Source: Bacillota bacterium
GTDB lineage: Bacteria; Bacillota; Clostridia; Christensenellales; Aristaeellaceae
Direction of reading: 5' to 3'
Assembly: GCA_023460055.1 (NCBI GenBank)
Contig: JAEWRJ010000159.1
Location: forward strand, 1 to 15,699
DNA: 15,699 bases
In this document: positions 6,402 to 13,311 of the stretch, piece after piece
Position numbering within the stretch: position 1 is the first letter of the stretch
Layout: the number at the start of each line of letters is the position of its first letter
The notes under the pieces: generated by a model
Database searches by the model: none
What the model was told of the DNA's origin: nothing
The model's input: only the letters and a program-made list of their open reading frames with translations
Program-made: the position numbers and the translations under genes

Positions 6402-6917
6402 TTACTTCAGCATGTTCTCGATCACACTGGTATAGTCCTTGCCGTTGTACTTGATGATGCCTGCCATCGCGTCAATGATCGTAATGATCTTGCCGTCGAT
6501 CTCCTCCTCAAAGCGCAGCACGCTGTACTGGTCGGTGCTGCCCAGGGGATTGCCCATCTCGGCGCTTCCCTTGTCGGTCTGCACATGCACGCCGACAACG
6601 CGGTACTTCACGCTCTCGTGCTCCACCTCGCCCTTGGGTACATTGTAGCGCTGGCGTACCAGGCGGACCTCAATGGTATGCTTGCCGGGATTGGCCAGAT
6701 ACTTGCAATTAAGCCCGTTGTTATGGGCAATGGAGAAGTTCATCGCCTCCAGGTGGGTGGTGTTGGGCATATCCACCGCCATGGCCATGCCCGCGGTGTC
6801 GATGCTCGTCGTGGGGTGCTTGATGGTCGGCAGCGTAACGCTGGTCACATCCTCGCACACCCGGCCCGCGTCCAGTACGCGGTGCCCCTCGACATTGTTA
6901 TAGACCTTGTTAGGCAT
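6402..6917 (-). CDS. Tail tube protein, P2 FII type
   Basis: A 171-residue protein with the typical length and strand pattern of contractile tail tube (FII) proteins: MPNKVYNNVEGHRVL at the start, DVTSVTLPTIKHPTTSIDTAGMAM, a core ending near NPGKHTIEVRLVRQRYNV, then KYRVVGVHVQTDKG and a C-terminal helix (NGKDYTSVIENMLK). It forms the hexameric rings of the inner tube. The start ATG 6917 lies three bases after the sheath stop, behind AGGAGG located at the end of the sheath gene, so the two are translationally coupled in the invariant sheath-tube order. No repeat element was inserted between them. Confidence 0.9.
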   Translation of the reverse strand: MPNKVYNNVEGHRVLDAGRVCEDVTSVTLPTIKHPTTSIDTAGMAMAVDMPNTTHLEAMNFSIAHNNGLNCKYLANPGKHTIEVRLVRQRYNVPKGEVEHESVKYRVVGVHVQTDKGSAEMGNPLGSTDQYSVLRFEEEIDGKIITIIDAMAGIIKYNGKDYTSVIENMLK

Positions 6918-6920
6918 ATC

Positions 6921-8399
6921 TTACTCCTCCTCTTGTCCGCCAAACAGCGTGACGAACCCCTCATCCGTCCAGTTGACGATGGCCGTCAGGCTCTTGGCCA
7001 GCGGGGTGGTCGTGACCCGGAACGAGAAGGTGAAGTCGCCCATCACCATGTCGCTGCGGTCATCCTCCTCCGCGTTCAGGTACACCTCGCCCATCGTCAG
7101 CGCGCCGACTTTCACCAGCGCGTCCAGGCGCGCCTGCTCCTCGGCCACAATGCTGCGCAGGGCGTTGAGGCTCATCGGCTGGTCGATGTCGCGGGTGCGC
7201 CTCGACTGGAAGTCATTGCTGATGTAGTACAGCATCATCACGTTGGTTTCGGATACATTGATCTGGTCGGCGTCGGTTTCGTTGTAGTCCGCCGCGTGCG
7301 CGCCCCAGATCACCCACCTGCCGCCGACAAAGGCCGCGGAAGCGATGCCGTAGCGGTTCAGGCTCTCGTTGATGACCTCATCGTCAAGCATCCTTTTCTC
7401 GTTGCCGCTGCCCATGTAGAGGCTCTGGATGACGGGGCAGGGGGTATTGCTCGCCGTCTTGTAGGGGATGCCGTCCTGCTCGGTCAGCAGCTCCTGGAAG
7501 TTGGCCGCCGCCAGCACGCTCAGGTGATAGATCCGCCCGTCTCCGCCCTTGCACAGCGGGAAGTACACCGTCTCGTTGCTGCGGTTATAGCCGTTTTGCG
7601 CCTTGAAGGTGGGCGCGGTCGCCAGGGTCAGCGCCACCGCTTCGCTGTCAGCCAGGGGCAGGTCCGCGCGCATCCAGGCGTCCCAATGCCCGTTGATCTT
7701 GCGGCTTACGGCATACATCGCGTCGTGCACGCTGGGCACGCCGCTGAAGCCGGGGCACAGCAGCTGCGTCGGGATCATGCCGGTCTGCTGGTACACGTTT
7801 TTAATGACGAACAGGCCGGTGTACAGGCCCGCCCCGTCGGTGGTGCCGATCACATCATCCTCATCCACCAGGTCCGGGTCGATGATCGCGTAGGTGATGG
7901 CGATGTCCGCGATCCCCAGCTTGCCGGGGGCGGTTTCTGTCAGCGTGATCACCTTCTTGGTCTGGTCATAGCTGGCGGTATAATCCGTGCCCAGCGTCTT
8001 CCCGGTCAGCGCCAGGCTGTCCAGCACAATGTCCTCCGCCGCGGGGATGACAATGCGGCCGTTCTCCGGCTTGATGCTTGCCGTTCCGCCTGTCGTTGTC
8101 TTGTGCGTGGCGGGGTCCAGCACATTGATCATCACCAGCGGGCCGACGCCCTTGATTTCAAAGTGCACCCGCATGGCCTCGCACAGCGTGTAATGCGCCC
8201 AGTCATCAGAGTAGCCCAGCAGCCGCTTGGCTTCCCCCATATTGCGCAGCGTGATGGGCACGTTCACGCGGCTCGCCCCGCCCTGTGTGTTGTGTACAGG
8301 CGCCGTGCCGACGTACACAATGGCGCCCGCGGCATCATCGGGAACGCGGTTGCCCTCCGTCCTGATGCGGCCGTATGCGCCGTGCAGATATTCACTCAT
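6921..8399 (-). CDS. Contractile tail sheath protein
   Basis: A 492-residue protein starting at ATG 8399 with GAGGAGGACT upstream. N-terminal HGAYGRIRTEGNRVP and GAIVYVGTAPVHN, a variable domain (about residues 120-200, TLTETAPGKLGIADIAITYA), then the conserved C-terminal half with ETNVMMLYYISNDFQSRRTR and MSLNALRSIVAEEQARLDAL, ending in TTTPLAKSLTAIVNWTDEGF. This is the layout of P2 FI/Mu L-type sheath proteins, whose C-terminal domain makes the inter-subunit mesh and contacts the tube. Its presence fixes the phage as contractile-tailed. Confidence 0.93.
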   Translation of the reverse strand: MSEYLHGAYGRIRTEGNRVPDDAAGAIVYVGTAPVHNTQGGASRVNVPITLRNMGEAKRLLGYSDDWAHYTLCEAMRVHFEIKGVGPLVMINVLDPATHKTTTGGTASIKPENGRIVIPAAEDIVLDSLALTGKTLGTDYTASYDQTKKVITLTETAPGKLGIADIAITYAIIDPDLVDEDDVIGTTDGAGLYTGLFVIKNVYQQTGMIPTQLLCPGFSGVPSVHDAMYAVSRKINGHWDAWMRADLPLADSEAVALTLATAPTFKAQNGYNRSNETVYFPLCKGGDGRIYHLSVLAAANFQELLTEQDGIPYKTASNTPCPVIQSLYMGSGNEKRMLDDEVINESLNRYGIASAAFVGGRWVIWGAHAADYNETDADQINVSETNVMMLYYISNDFQSRRTRDIDQPMSLNALRSIVAEEQARLDALVKVGALTMGEVYLNAEEDDRSDMVMGDFTFSFRVTTTPLAKSLTAIVNWTDEGFVTLFGGQEEE

Positions 8400-8417
8400 G
8401 GTAAGTCCTCCTCATCC

Positions 8418-9068
8418 CTAATCCAGGTATTTGTCGATTGCGTTGTTTCTGCTTTCGTCAGCGTAGCAGTTGAAAGTCAGGTTAATGAAGCCGTAGTAGA
8501 TCGGCCGCTTGTCCACCACGTAGCTTTGATCGGTGTATAGCGCGTAATCAATGCTCTCCTCATCCACCATCAGGTCAGTCCCGGGGATGGATTTTTGACC
8601 AAGCAGCTTGTCGCGGCACTCATCCATCCAGTCAAGCAGGGTCAGCATGCCCTCCTCGGTGCCCTCCCGCAGGAGGCTGAGGTCGATGTCCCCCTGCTCC
8701 GCCTTGTCCATAAAGCCGGGCAGCCGCAGGCCTGGTTCATACACCGCGAACAGCATGGAAACGCAAAGCGTCTGCCCCAGCGCCTTGGGCCTGTGGATCT
8801 CGTTGTAGCGGTCAAAGCGCTTCTCCTCCATGAACTTCGCCCGGCTGGGGTTGGGCATGATCAGGATGCCGGGACAGACATTCACGGGGTCCTCAGGGGC
8901 GGTCCCCGTCAGGTCCGGCCGCTGCGGCGTCCACCCCAGAAAGCAGGACGGCTCCCTGCGGGAGATCTTCCCGAGATCCATGTCCTTATCAGGCGCTTTC
9001 AGCTTTTTCCCGGCGCACAGCTCGCGCTGTATCCACGCTTTGAGGCCCATCAGCCTCTGCCTTGTCAT
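8418..9068 (-). CDS. Unrecognised phage protein at the tail-completion position
   Basis: A 216-residue protein taken from ATG 9068, which overlaps the previous stop by one base (TGATG). A GTG at 9071 would add one residue. I do not recognise a family. Visible features are a basic N-terminus (MTRQRLMGLKAWIQREL), a central FDRYNEIHRPKALGQTLCVS stretch followed by a hydrophobic strand (MLFAVYEP), an acidic helix (LREGTEEGMLTLLDWMDECRD), and a C-terminal beta pattern (RPIYYGFINLTFNCYADES). The last resembles the end of phage tail terminator or Gp37-like proteins. The gene between the stopper and sheath in contractile phages usually encodes the tail terminator, so that role is the best guess from context. 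Confidence 0.6.
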   Translation of the reverse strand: MTRQRLMGLKAWIQRELCAGKKLKAPDKDMDLGKISRREPSCFLGWTPQRPDLTGTAPEDPVNVCPGILIMPNPSRAKFMEEKRFDRYNEIHRPKALGQTLCVSMLFAVYEPGLRLPGFMDKAEQGDIDLSLLREGTEEGMLTLLDWMDECRDKLLGQKSIPGTDLMVDEESIDYALYTDQSYVVDKRPIYYGFINLTFNCYADESRNNAIDKYLD

Positions 9069-9409
9069 CACATCGCCACCGCCTTGGGTTCGGGGGCCAT
9101 CAGCAGTATGCTCAGCATCCCCTCGTCGTTTTGCACCTGCAGTATTTTCATCGGCCTGTTGTCAAACACAACATGCTCATTGGGCAGCGCCCGCCCGGGG
9201 AAGCCCTGGGCCGGCGTATAGATCAAGGTCTCTGTCGTGTTGTTGTCCCAGCTGACATCCACGACGTTGTTGTTTTTCCGCTTCAAGGCCGTCTCCTCGT
9301 CAACCACGCAAGAGAACGGCGTGCCGTTCCAGCGGTGCTCGCTGGCAAAGTGCTCATCATTCATGAACACGCGCGTATTGTCGGCCAGGCAGCGGTCCCG
9401 CAGGGCCAT
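9068..9409 (-). CDS. Head-tail stopper-like protein
   Basis: A 113-residue protein. VFMNDEHFASEHRWNG followed by PFSCVVDEETALKRKN, then PGRALPNEHVVFDNRPMKIL and a final beta strand (MLSILLMAPEP), fits the small beta-barrel family often labelled ATP-binding sugar transporter-like in Clostridia prophages, considered head-tail joining or stopper proteins (lambda FII-like place). ATG 9409 overlaps the preceding TGA by one base. The stop is followed at once by the next gene, so this is part of a tight four-gene connector cluster. Confidence 0.65.
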   Translation of the reverse strand: MALRDRCLADNTRVFMNDEHFASEHRWNGTPFSCVVDEETALKRKNNNVVDVSWDNNTTETLIYTPAQGFPGRALPNEHVVFDNRPMKILQVQNDEGMLSILLMAPEPKAVAM

Positions 9410-9567
9410 CAGTCCCTGGCGGAGGGCTTCTCCGCCTCCTTGGCTTTGGCCGAGGATTTCCTGTCGGGTTCAGGTACCGCCTTCCCCTGCTCAATCAGCC
9501 GCAGCCCGAGGCTGAGGCTGACCTGCCTGGTTTGGCCGTTTGAAGTGTTCCTGATCCTCAGTTTCAT
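9409..9567 (-). CDS. Small hypothetical phage protein, 52 residues
   Basis: The reading frame starts at ATG 9567 within an ATGA overlap with the acidic protein's stop and ends at TGA 9409-9411, overlapping the next ATG. The protein begins MKLRIRNTSNGQTRQVSLSL GLRLIEQGK and has a Lys/Ala/Glu-rich tail (RKSSAKAKEAEKPSARD). Coupling at both ends and a codon pattern like its neighbours support a real gene. No family is recognised. The N-terminal beta strands and charged tail suggest a small structural or connector accessory. Confidence 0.6.
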   Translation of the reverse strand: MKLRIRNTSNGQTRQVSLSLGLRLIEQGKAVPEPDRKSSAKAKEAEKPSARD

Positions 9568-9947
9568 CCCTTCTTCCCGCCTTTCCCGGCCTTGGCGCCG
9601 GTTTTCTTGGCGCTCACAAGCCCGTCGCTCGCGTCGATGGTGGGCGGTTCAAAGTCCGCCTCCTCATCCGCCTCATCCTCACCTTCGGCGTCGTCTTCCG
9701 CCTGGTCTTCGCTTTCGGCGTCTTCCGCCGCTTCCGGCGCGTCAGGCGCCTGCTCAGGCACGTCCTTTACCTTGATCGGCTCGGCATCCTTCTGAGGCGG
9801 CGGTATGCCTTGGTCCCCCGCCGTCCGGACAGCCCCCAGCCTCAGCAGCCTCTCCAGCTGATCCGCCGGTATCGAAGCATCGATGTACTCGCCGGGCGTG
9901 TATACACCCCGCCCGACGCGCACATGATGAACCGCGTAAACATCCAT
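9564..9947 (-). CDS. Acidic connector-region protein with disordered tail
   Basis: A 127-residue protein starting at ATG 9947 with AAGGAG upstream. Residues 1-45 (VYAVHHVRVGRGVYTPGEYI, then DQLERLLRLGAVR) match a small phage domain often found just after the capsid gene, with a pattern hxV...G..Y.PGE.I......L..LGAVR. Residues 50-108 are very acidic and Ala-rich (EDAESEDQAEDDAEGEDEAD), almost surely disordered, and the end is basic (KKTGAKAGKGGKKG). Its position between capsid and head-tail connectors suggests a lambda FI-like packaging or connector role, but that is inference from position and composition. Confidence 0.7.
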   Translation of the reverse strand: MDVYAVHHVRVGRGVYTPGEYIDASIPADQLERLLRLGAVRTAGDQGIPPPQKDAEPIKVKDVPEQAPDAPEAAEDAESEDQAEDDAEGEDEADEEADFEPPTIDASDGLVSAKKTGAKAGKGGKKG

Positions 9948-10195
9948 AAGTTCTCCTTTCAGTCGAAAATGCCAAATGCTAAATGCTGAATGCTGAATGA
10001 CGGGGAAGCGCAGGCCTTGCCTGCGTCAAGCGATGGAGAAGCGATAGGGGTTCCGGCCTTGTTCCCATTGCTTCCCGTGGCCGCAGGTCACGCTTCGCGC
10101 GACCGTAGGGAGCTCTTCCCGCAGGCTCTGCCTGCGCTTCGCCATTCCGCATTTCGCATTCAGCATTTAGCATTAGCCAGCATGGCTCCGCGCGC
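9948..10195. repeat. Intergenic element E7, full length with double hairpin core
   Basis: Same orientation as E3. The downstream gene end carries GAAAGGAGAAC preceded by TCGACT, shared with E9 rather than the CCGACC cap of E1-E5. Left heptads (AATGCCA AATGCTA AATGCTG AATGCTG AATGACG), a GCAGGCCTTGCCTGC hairpin, GAAGCGAT units, the GTGGCC GCA GGTCAC hairpin at 10077-10091 (one wobble pair), CGCTTCGCGCGACC, GCAGGCTCTGCCTGC, CTTCGCCATT, right heptads, then a small AGCCA/TGGCT hairpin at 10175-10187 close to the capsid stop. Confidence 0.88.
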
Positions 10196-11233
10196 TTACA
10201 GCACGCTCCCGACAGCCCACGCGTCCACGTTGAAGGGCACGATGGTCGGCCGGCTGGTCAGCCTGTTCTTGAGGGCATTGGATTCCACGCTGCCGTAGCG
10301 CAGAGGCACCTCTTTCTTGATATAGGTCTTGTGCGCGGCGTTCATGCCGGGGTCTTCCAGCTGCGTCACGGGGCCATGGGGGCACTTGAGCACGCCGCGG
10401 CCGCCCATGATGATTTTTCCGCTGGGCAGGATAGGCTTCACCGTGCCGTCATCATCGAGGAATTTGCCGGAGAAGCTGTACATCTCAGCGCCGTCCGAGT
10501 TCCACCCCAGGAAGCGCACGCCCTGGCCGCGATACTTGGTGATGATCTCACCCATATCAACGTTCTTGGCGTCAAACAGCTTGAAATAGTTGGTGTTCGC
10601 CATCATGGCGGAGGCCACGTCGGGGGCCATCACCACCACTTCCACTTCGCCCAGGCCGTCATACACCAGATCGTACATGCTCTTCATGTCATCATCGATC
10701 TTGGCGCCGGCCTGCGACCAGGCCGTGCCGGGGGTGAAAAAGTTGGTGAATCCATAGTCCGCGTACATGGTGGTCTTCATGTCGCGTCCTTCATTGGTGT
10801 AGCGGAAAACGATCAGTTCTCCGGTCAGCAGCACCTGGCGCGCCATCCACTCACGGCGGCGCTGAATAGCCAGGCGCATCTCGCTCAGATCGCGCGCCAT
10901 CAGTTTCTTTTCGCGCTGCGCGGGGGTCATGGCACCCAGCACATCCTCGCCAAAGGCGCGGCCTTTCAAGTTCTCCGGGTCAATCACGCGCTCAGGCGCG
11001 ATGGTGCAAAACCCGATCTCGCGGGTTTCATACCCGGCGCGGTCCATCAGCACGCCGCCTGTGTTCTCCTTCACGATTGGCGCCATCTGCCGCACCCCCT
11101 TACGGAAGTCATAAATGGCGCGGTCATCCTCCACAGCACCCATGTCCGACACGAAGGTGTCGTACAAAAAGCTGTAGTCCCGGGGCATCAGCTCCAGCGC
11201 GGCCAATTGCGCGCGCGTCGAGTAGATATCCAT
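10196..11233 (-). CDS. Major capsid protein, lambda gpE type
   Basis: A 345-residue protein starting at ATG 11233 behind AAAGGAGAGAAACT. Residues 39-82 (AIYDFRKGVRQMAPIVKENT, then YETREIGFCTIAPER) and 83-140 (VIDPENLKGRAFGEDVLGAM, then AIQRRREWMARQVLLTGEL) are characteristic of the gpE family (Phage_cap_E), with the spine helix carrying the RREWM-type motif. C-terminal residues include SFSGKFLDDDG and KIIMGGRGVLKCPHGPVTQ, also typical. It builds the HK97-fold shell. The order portal, protease/scaffold, decoration, capsid is the lambda order B-C-Nu3-D-E. The length is close to that of lambda gpE (341 residues). Confidence 0.94.
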   Translation of the reverse strand: MDIYSTRAQLAALELMPRDYSFLYDTFVSDMGAVEDDRAIYDFRKGVRQMAPIVKENTGGVLMDRAGYETREIGFCTIAPERVIDPENLKGRAFGEDVLGAMTPAQREKKLMARDLSEMRLAIQRRREWMARQVLLTGELIVFRYTNEGRDMKTTMYADYGFTNFFTPGTAWSQAGAKIDDDMKSMYDLVYDGLGEVEVVVMAPDVASAMMANTNYFKLFDAKNVDMGEIITKYRGQGVRFLGWNSDGAEMYSFSGKFLDDDGTVKPILPSGKIIMGGRGVLKCPHGPVTQLEDPGMNAAHKTYIKKEVPLRYGSVESNALKNRLTSRPTIVPFNVDAWAVGSVL

Positions 11234-11278
11234 AGTTTCTCTCCTTTACCCGCTCTTATTCTTTATCCGATCCGTTCA

Positions 11279-11294
11279 AGCCCGGATCCGGGCT
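11279..11294. other. 16-bp perfect palindrome between decoration and capsid genes
   Basis: AGCCCGGATCCGGGCT lies a few bases after the decoration protein stop. As RNA it can form a 6 to 7 base-pair hairpin with a tight loop. No U-run follows, so termination would be weak. A possible use is tuning the decoration:capsid ratio or protecting mRNA ends. This junction has no repeat element. Confidence 0.5.
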
Positions 11295-11298
11295 CTGG

Positions 11299-11925
11299 TC
11301 AGGCGTCCTTCCAGATGGCAAACAGCGTCAGACCGGCGCCTGCCGCGTAGCTGGCCGCCGGCGCATAATTGGTGCCGGTTCCGTCCGCCTTGGTGTTCCA
11401 CTTGTCAAAGGCCTTGCCCGCGGGCGGCGTGAAGGTATTGGCGGCAATCGCGTAGCTGCTATCCAGCTGCGCCTCTGCCGTCACATCAGCGCCGGTCCCG
11501 CCGTTTGCCTTGTACAGGATGGTCACAAAGGCATTGGGGAAGTCGGGCGCGGTGGCGTCCATCATGTCAAGCACGATGCCCTGGCCGCGCAGAATCAGCG
11601 CCTTGGCCGCGGTCAGCGCGGCGTCAGCCTTCAGCTTGACCTTCCCAAAGATCAGCTTGCCCGCGCGGTACGCCCGCGCGTCCTCAGCCACGGCCGCATC
11701 CGCGTCGCTGTCAATCGCCTCGTCGATCACCGCCAGCGGGTTGCTGGCGATCACCTCATCCGCGCCGGCAGGGGCCCACATGCCGCCGGATGTGCGGTAC
11801 ATCACCGTCCCCCGGCCGATCTTGCCATTCCCGGGCTCCACCGGAATAGCGATCACATCCGCCCCCTGCGGGTCCGCCAAAAGGTGCTCAGGCGCATAAA
11901 CGCCAACTGTTCCATACAGGCTCAT
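11299..11925 (-). CDS. Capsid decoration protein (gpD-like) with C-terminal InlB B-repeat
   Basis: A 208-residue protein starting at ATG 11925 behind AGGAGGAGACT. Residues about 25-125 follow the lambda gpD-like head decoration pattern (GKIGRGTVMYRTSGGMWAPA, ARAYRAGKLIFGKVKL, ALILRGQGIVLD), expected to bind capsid three-fold points. Residues about 133-205 form an InlB B-repeat/Flg_new domain: FVTILYKANGGTGADV, an AANTFTPPAGKAFDKWNTKA segment, DGTGTNYAPAASY and the closing LTLFAIW. That small beta fold is usual in surface proteins of Gram-positive bacteria and in some phage virion proteins. Here it would be displayed on the outside of the head. Its place before the capsid gene matches lambda D-E. 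Confidence 0.82.
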   Translation of the reverse strand: MSLYGTVGVYAPEHLLADPQGADVIAIPVEPGNGKIGRGTVMYRTSGGMWAPAGADEVIASNPLAVIDEAIDSDADAAVAEDARAYRAGKLIFGKVKLKADAALTAAKALILRGQGIVLDMMDATAPDFPNAFVTILYKANGGTGADVTAEAQLDSSYAIAANTFTPPAGKAFDKWNTKADGTGTNYAPAASYAAGAGLTLFAIWKDA

Positions 11926-12153
11926 AGTCTCCTCCTATTGTTTTAATTCTGAATGCGCAATGACGGGGAAGCGCGGGCTGTGCCCGCGTAAAGCGATGGG
12001 GAAGCGATAGGGGCTCCGGCCTTGTTCCCATTGCTTCACGTGGCCGCAGGCCACACTTCGCGCGACCAAAGGGAGATCTTCCCGCAGGCTCTGCCTGCGC
12101 TTCGCCATTTAGCATTCCGCATTATGCATTCCGCATTAGCGCGCATCGCGCGC
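11926..12153. repeat. Intergenic element E8, full length, with a paired substitution
   Basis: Same orientation as E3. The decoration gene uses AGGAGGAG just outside the left arm. The left arm is short (TTCTGAATGCGCAATGACGGGG). The first hairpin reads GCGGGC TGT GCCCGC (11973-11987) where other copies have GCAGGC...GCCTGC, that is, both members of one base pair changed. The core then has GAAGCGAT units, the GTGGCCGCAGGCCAC hairpin (12040-12054), a GCAGGCTCTGCCTGC hairpin, CTTCGCCATT and right heptads. Confidence 0.9.
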
Positions 12154-12154
12154 T
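12138..12154 (-). other. Hairpin touching the protease/scaffold stop codon
   Basis: AGCGCGC ATC GCGCGCT is a perfect 7-base stem whose end includes a base of the TGA stop. There is no U-run. It has the same placement as the 12-base hairpin at the tape measure stop. Confidence 0.6.
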
Positions 12155-12543
12155 CAGTACATGCTTCCCTCGCGCTGCGCGTGGAGTTCCTTGGCCATGT
12201 CCGCGATTTCCTTGGCGGCGGCCTTCATGCCCGCCTCCTCGCCCTCTCCCTCGCCGGCTTCGCTGGCCGGGATGGCCTTCGCCTTTTCTGTCTCCTCGCG
12301 CCGGCCGCTCAGGAAGGCGGCGGCCTTGCCCTTTTTTGCCTCCACCACGGCCTTCAGGAAAACCGCGGGGCTGTCGCCCTTTGCCTTGGCCTGAGCGGCC
12401 ATTTCCTCATAGCCCGGCTCGGTTAACGCGTCGATCTCGGCCACGCGCTCGCGCTCTGCCCTGATGCCTTCCTCCTGGATGCTCTGGAGCAGTGCGGCAT
12501 TGTTCTCCCTCAGCTGCTCGACCGTCAAATCCTTGATATCCAT
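12154..12543 (-). CDS. Nested scaffolding protein from an internal start
   Basis: Within the protease gene, in frame at codon 257, an ATG at 12543 is preceded by GAGGAGGAGCAT, one of the strongest ribosome sites in the window. Translation from it gives 129 residues (MDIKDLTVEQLRENNAALLQ...), a helical, charged protein (EGIRAERERVAEIDAL, EMAAQAKAKGDSPAVFLKAV) ending EIADMAKELHAQREGSMY. Lambda makes its scaffold Nu3 the same way, from inside protease gene C. Scaffold would fill the prohead and then be cut by the protease. The internal start is inferred from the ribosome site and the domain boundary, not proven. Confidence 0.72.
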   Translation of the reverse strand: MDIKDLTVEQLRENNAALLQSIQEEGIRAERERVAEIDALTEPGYEEMAAQAKAKGDSPAVFLKAVVEAKKGKAAAFLSGRREETEKAKAIPASEAGEGEGEEAGMKAAAKEIADMAKELHAQREGSMY

Positions 12544-13311
12544 ATGCTCCTCCTCTTGGTCAAGTGTATGTTCAGACGATTCACCCCCGGCAACTGGGGG
12601 CGCCTCGTGACTGACCGGTTCTTTGGGCTGTTTTTCTTCCTCTCCGTCCCGGACCCCGATGTTCTGCGGCACCTTTTTATACAGAGCCCGCATCGTCTTC
12701 ATCATGTCGGGCGACACGCTGGCCGCGACCGCGGTCTGGTTCATCACCTCGTCGGCAAACCCGTATTTCACGGCATCTTCGGCCGAAAACCAGGTCTCAT
12801 CATCCATCCACGCGGTGATCTGTGCCTCTTCCTGGCCGGAGCGCTTCCCGTAAATGCCGCGCATGCTCTCTTCGGTCGTCCGAAGCCTCTGCGCGATATT
12901 CTCAAAATCACGCGCGCCGCCCAGCGCGTAGGTCCAGGGGTTGTGAATCATGTACTCAGCGCCCTCGGCAATGCACACCTTAGCGCCGGGCACGCAGCAA
13001 AGAAGCGTCGCCGCGCTCGCGCTCAGCCCGTCGATATGGATCTCGATCTGCGGGTTCTTCGCGTTGGTCAGCATTGTGCGCATGGCCACCGCCTGGAATA
13101 CCTCGCCGCCCGGGCTGTTGATGCGTAGGACCAGCTTTTTCTTTTCCTTGGCCGCCTTCAGGTGCTTGTCAAAATCCAGCGCGCTGACGTCGGATTCGCT
13201 CCACTTCCAAGCGTCGGAGCAGATATCGCCATAGACCAGGATCTCCGCCTCGTCGCTGTCCGCTTCCATGCGCAGCGCCGTGCGCAGCCTGATGATTTCT
13301 TTACCGGGCAT
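12154..13311 (-). CDS. Prohead protease (ClpP/S49 fold) with C-terminal scaffold domain
   Basis: A 385-residue protein starting at ATG 13311 behind GGAGGGG, overlapping the portal gene by 11 bases. Residues 24-190 are a ClpP-like protease: oxyanion loop NSPGGEVF (about 65-72), nucleophile Ser99 in GLSASAAT, His123 in MIHNPW and an acidic residue near Asp170/171 in MDDETWFSAEDAVKYGFADE. Residues about 200-256 are a linker rich in Pro/Glu, and 257-385 are the scaffold domain also made alone from an internal start. The protease is expected to cut scaffold and perhaps portal during head maturation, as lambda gpC does. Confidence 0.92.
   Translation of the reverse strand: MPGKEIIRLRTALRMEADSDEAEILVYGDICSDAWKWSESDVSALDFDKHLKAAKEKKKLVLRINSPGGEVFQAVAMRTMLTNAKNPQIEIHIDGLSASAATLLCCVPGAKVCIAEGAEYMIHNPWTYALGGARDFENIAQRLRTTEESMRGIYGKRSGQEEAQITAWMDDETWFSAEDAVKYGFADEVMNQTAVAASVSPDMMKTMRALYKKVPQNIGVRDGEEEKQPKEPVSHEAPPVAGGESSEHTLDQEEEHMDIKDLTVEQLRENNAALLQSIQEEGIRAERERVAEIDALTEPGYEEMAAQAKAKGDSPAVFLKAVVEAKKGKAAAFLSGRREETEKAKAIPASEAGEGEGEEAGMKAAAKEIADMAKELHAQREGSMY
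12547..12555 (-). promoter_or_regulatory. Internal ribosome-binding site for the scaffold
   Basis: The coding strand reads GAGGAGGAG, three bases before ATG 12543, inside the protease gene at the linker between the protease domain and scaffold domain. It decides the nested scaffold start. Confidence 0.72.

Noticed and set aside
6585..8540. A 651-codon open frame on the + strand opposite sheath and tube genes
   Set aside because: It is antisense to two clear structural genes, has a low-complexity composition rich in His, Arg, Ala and Val expected from GC-rich codon shadows, and has no recognisable domain or credible ribosome site. The same applies to + strand frames at 2991-4019, 4751-5461, 10331-11350 and 13268-14383.
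9979..10173. Peptide-like frames through the elements (of the NGEAQAEPAGRAPYGRAKRG type), also at 5512-5793, 11888-12115, 15300-15614
   Set aside because: Two or more frames are open in most copies because the palindromic core lacks stop codons, copies differ by indels that are not multiples of three, and the conserved feature is base pairing. These are likely spurious proteins.
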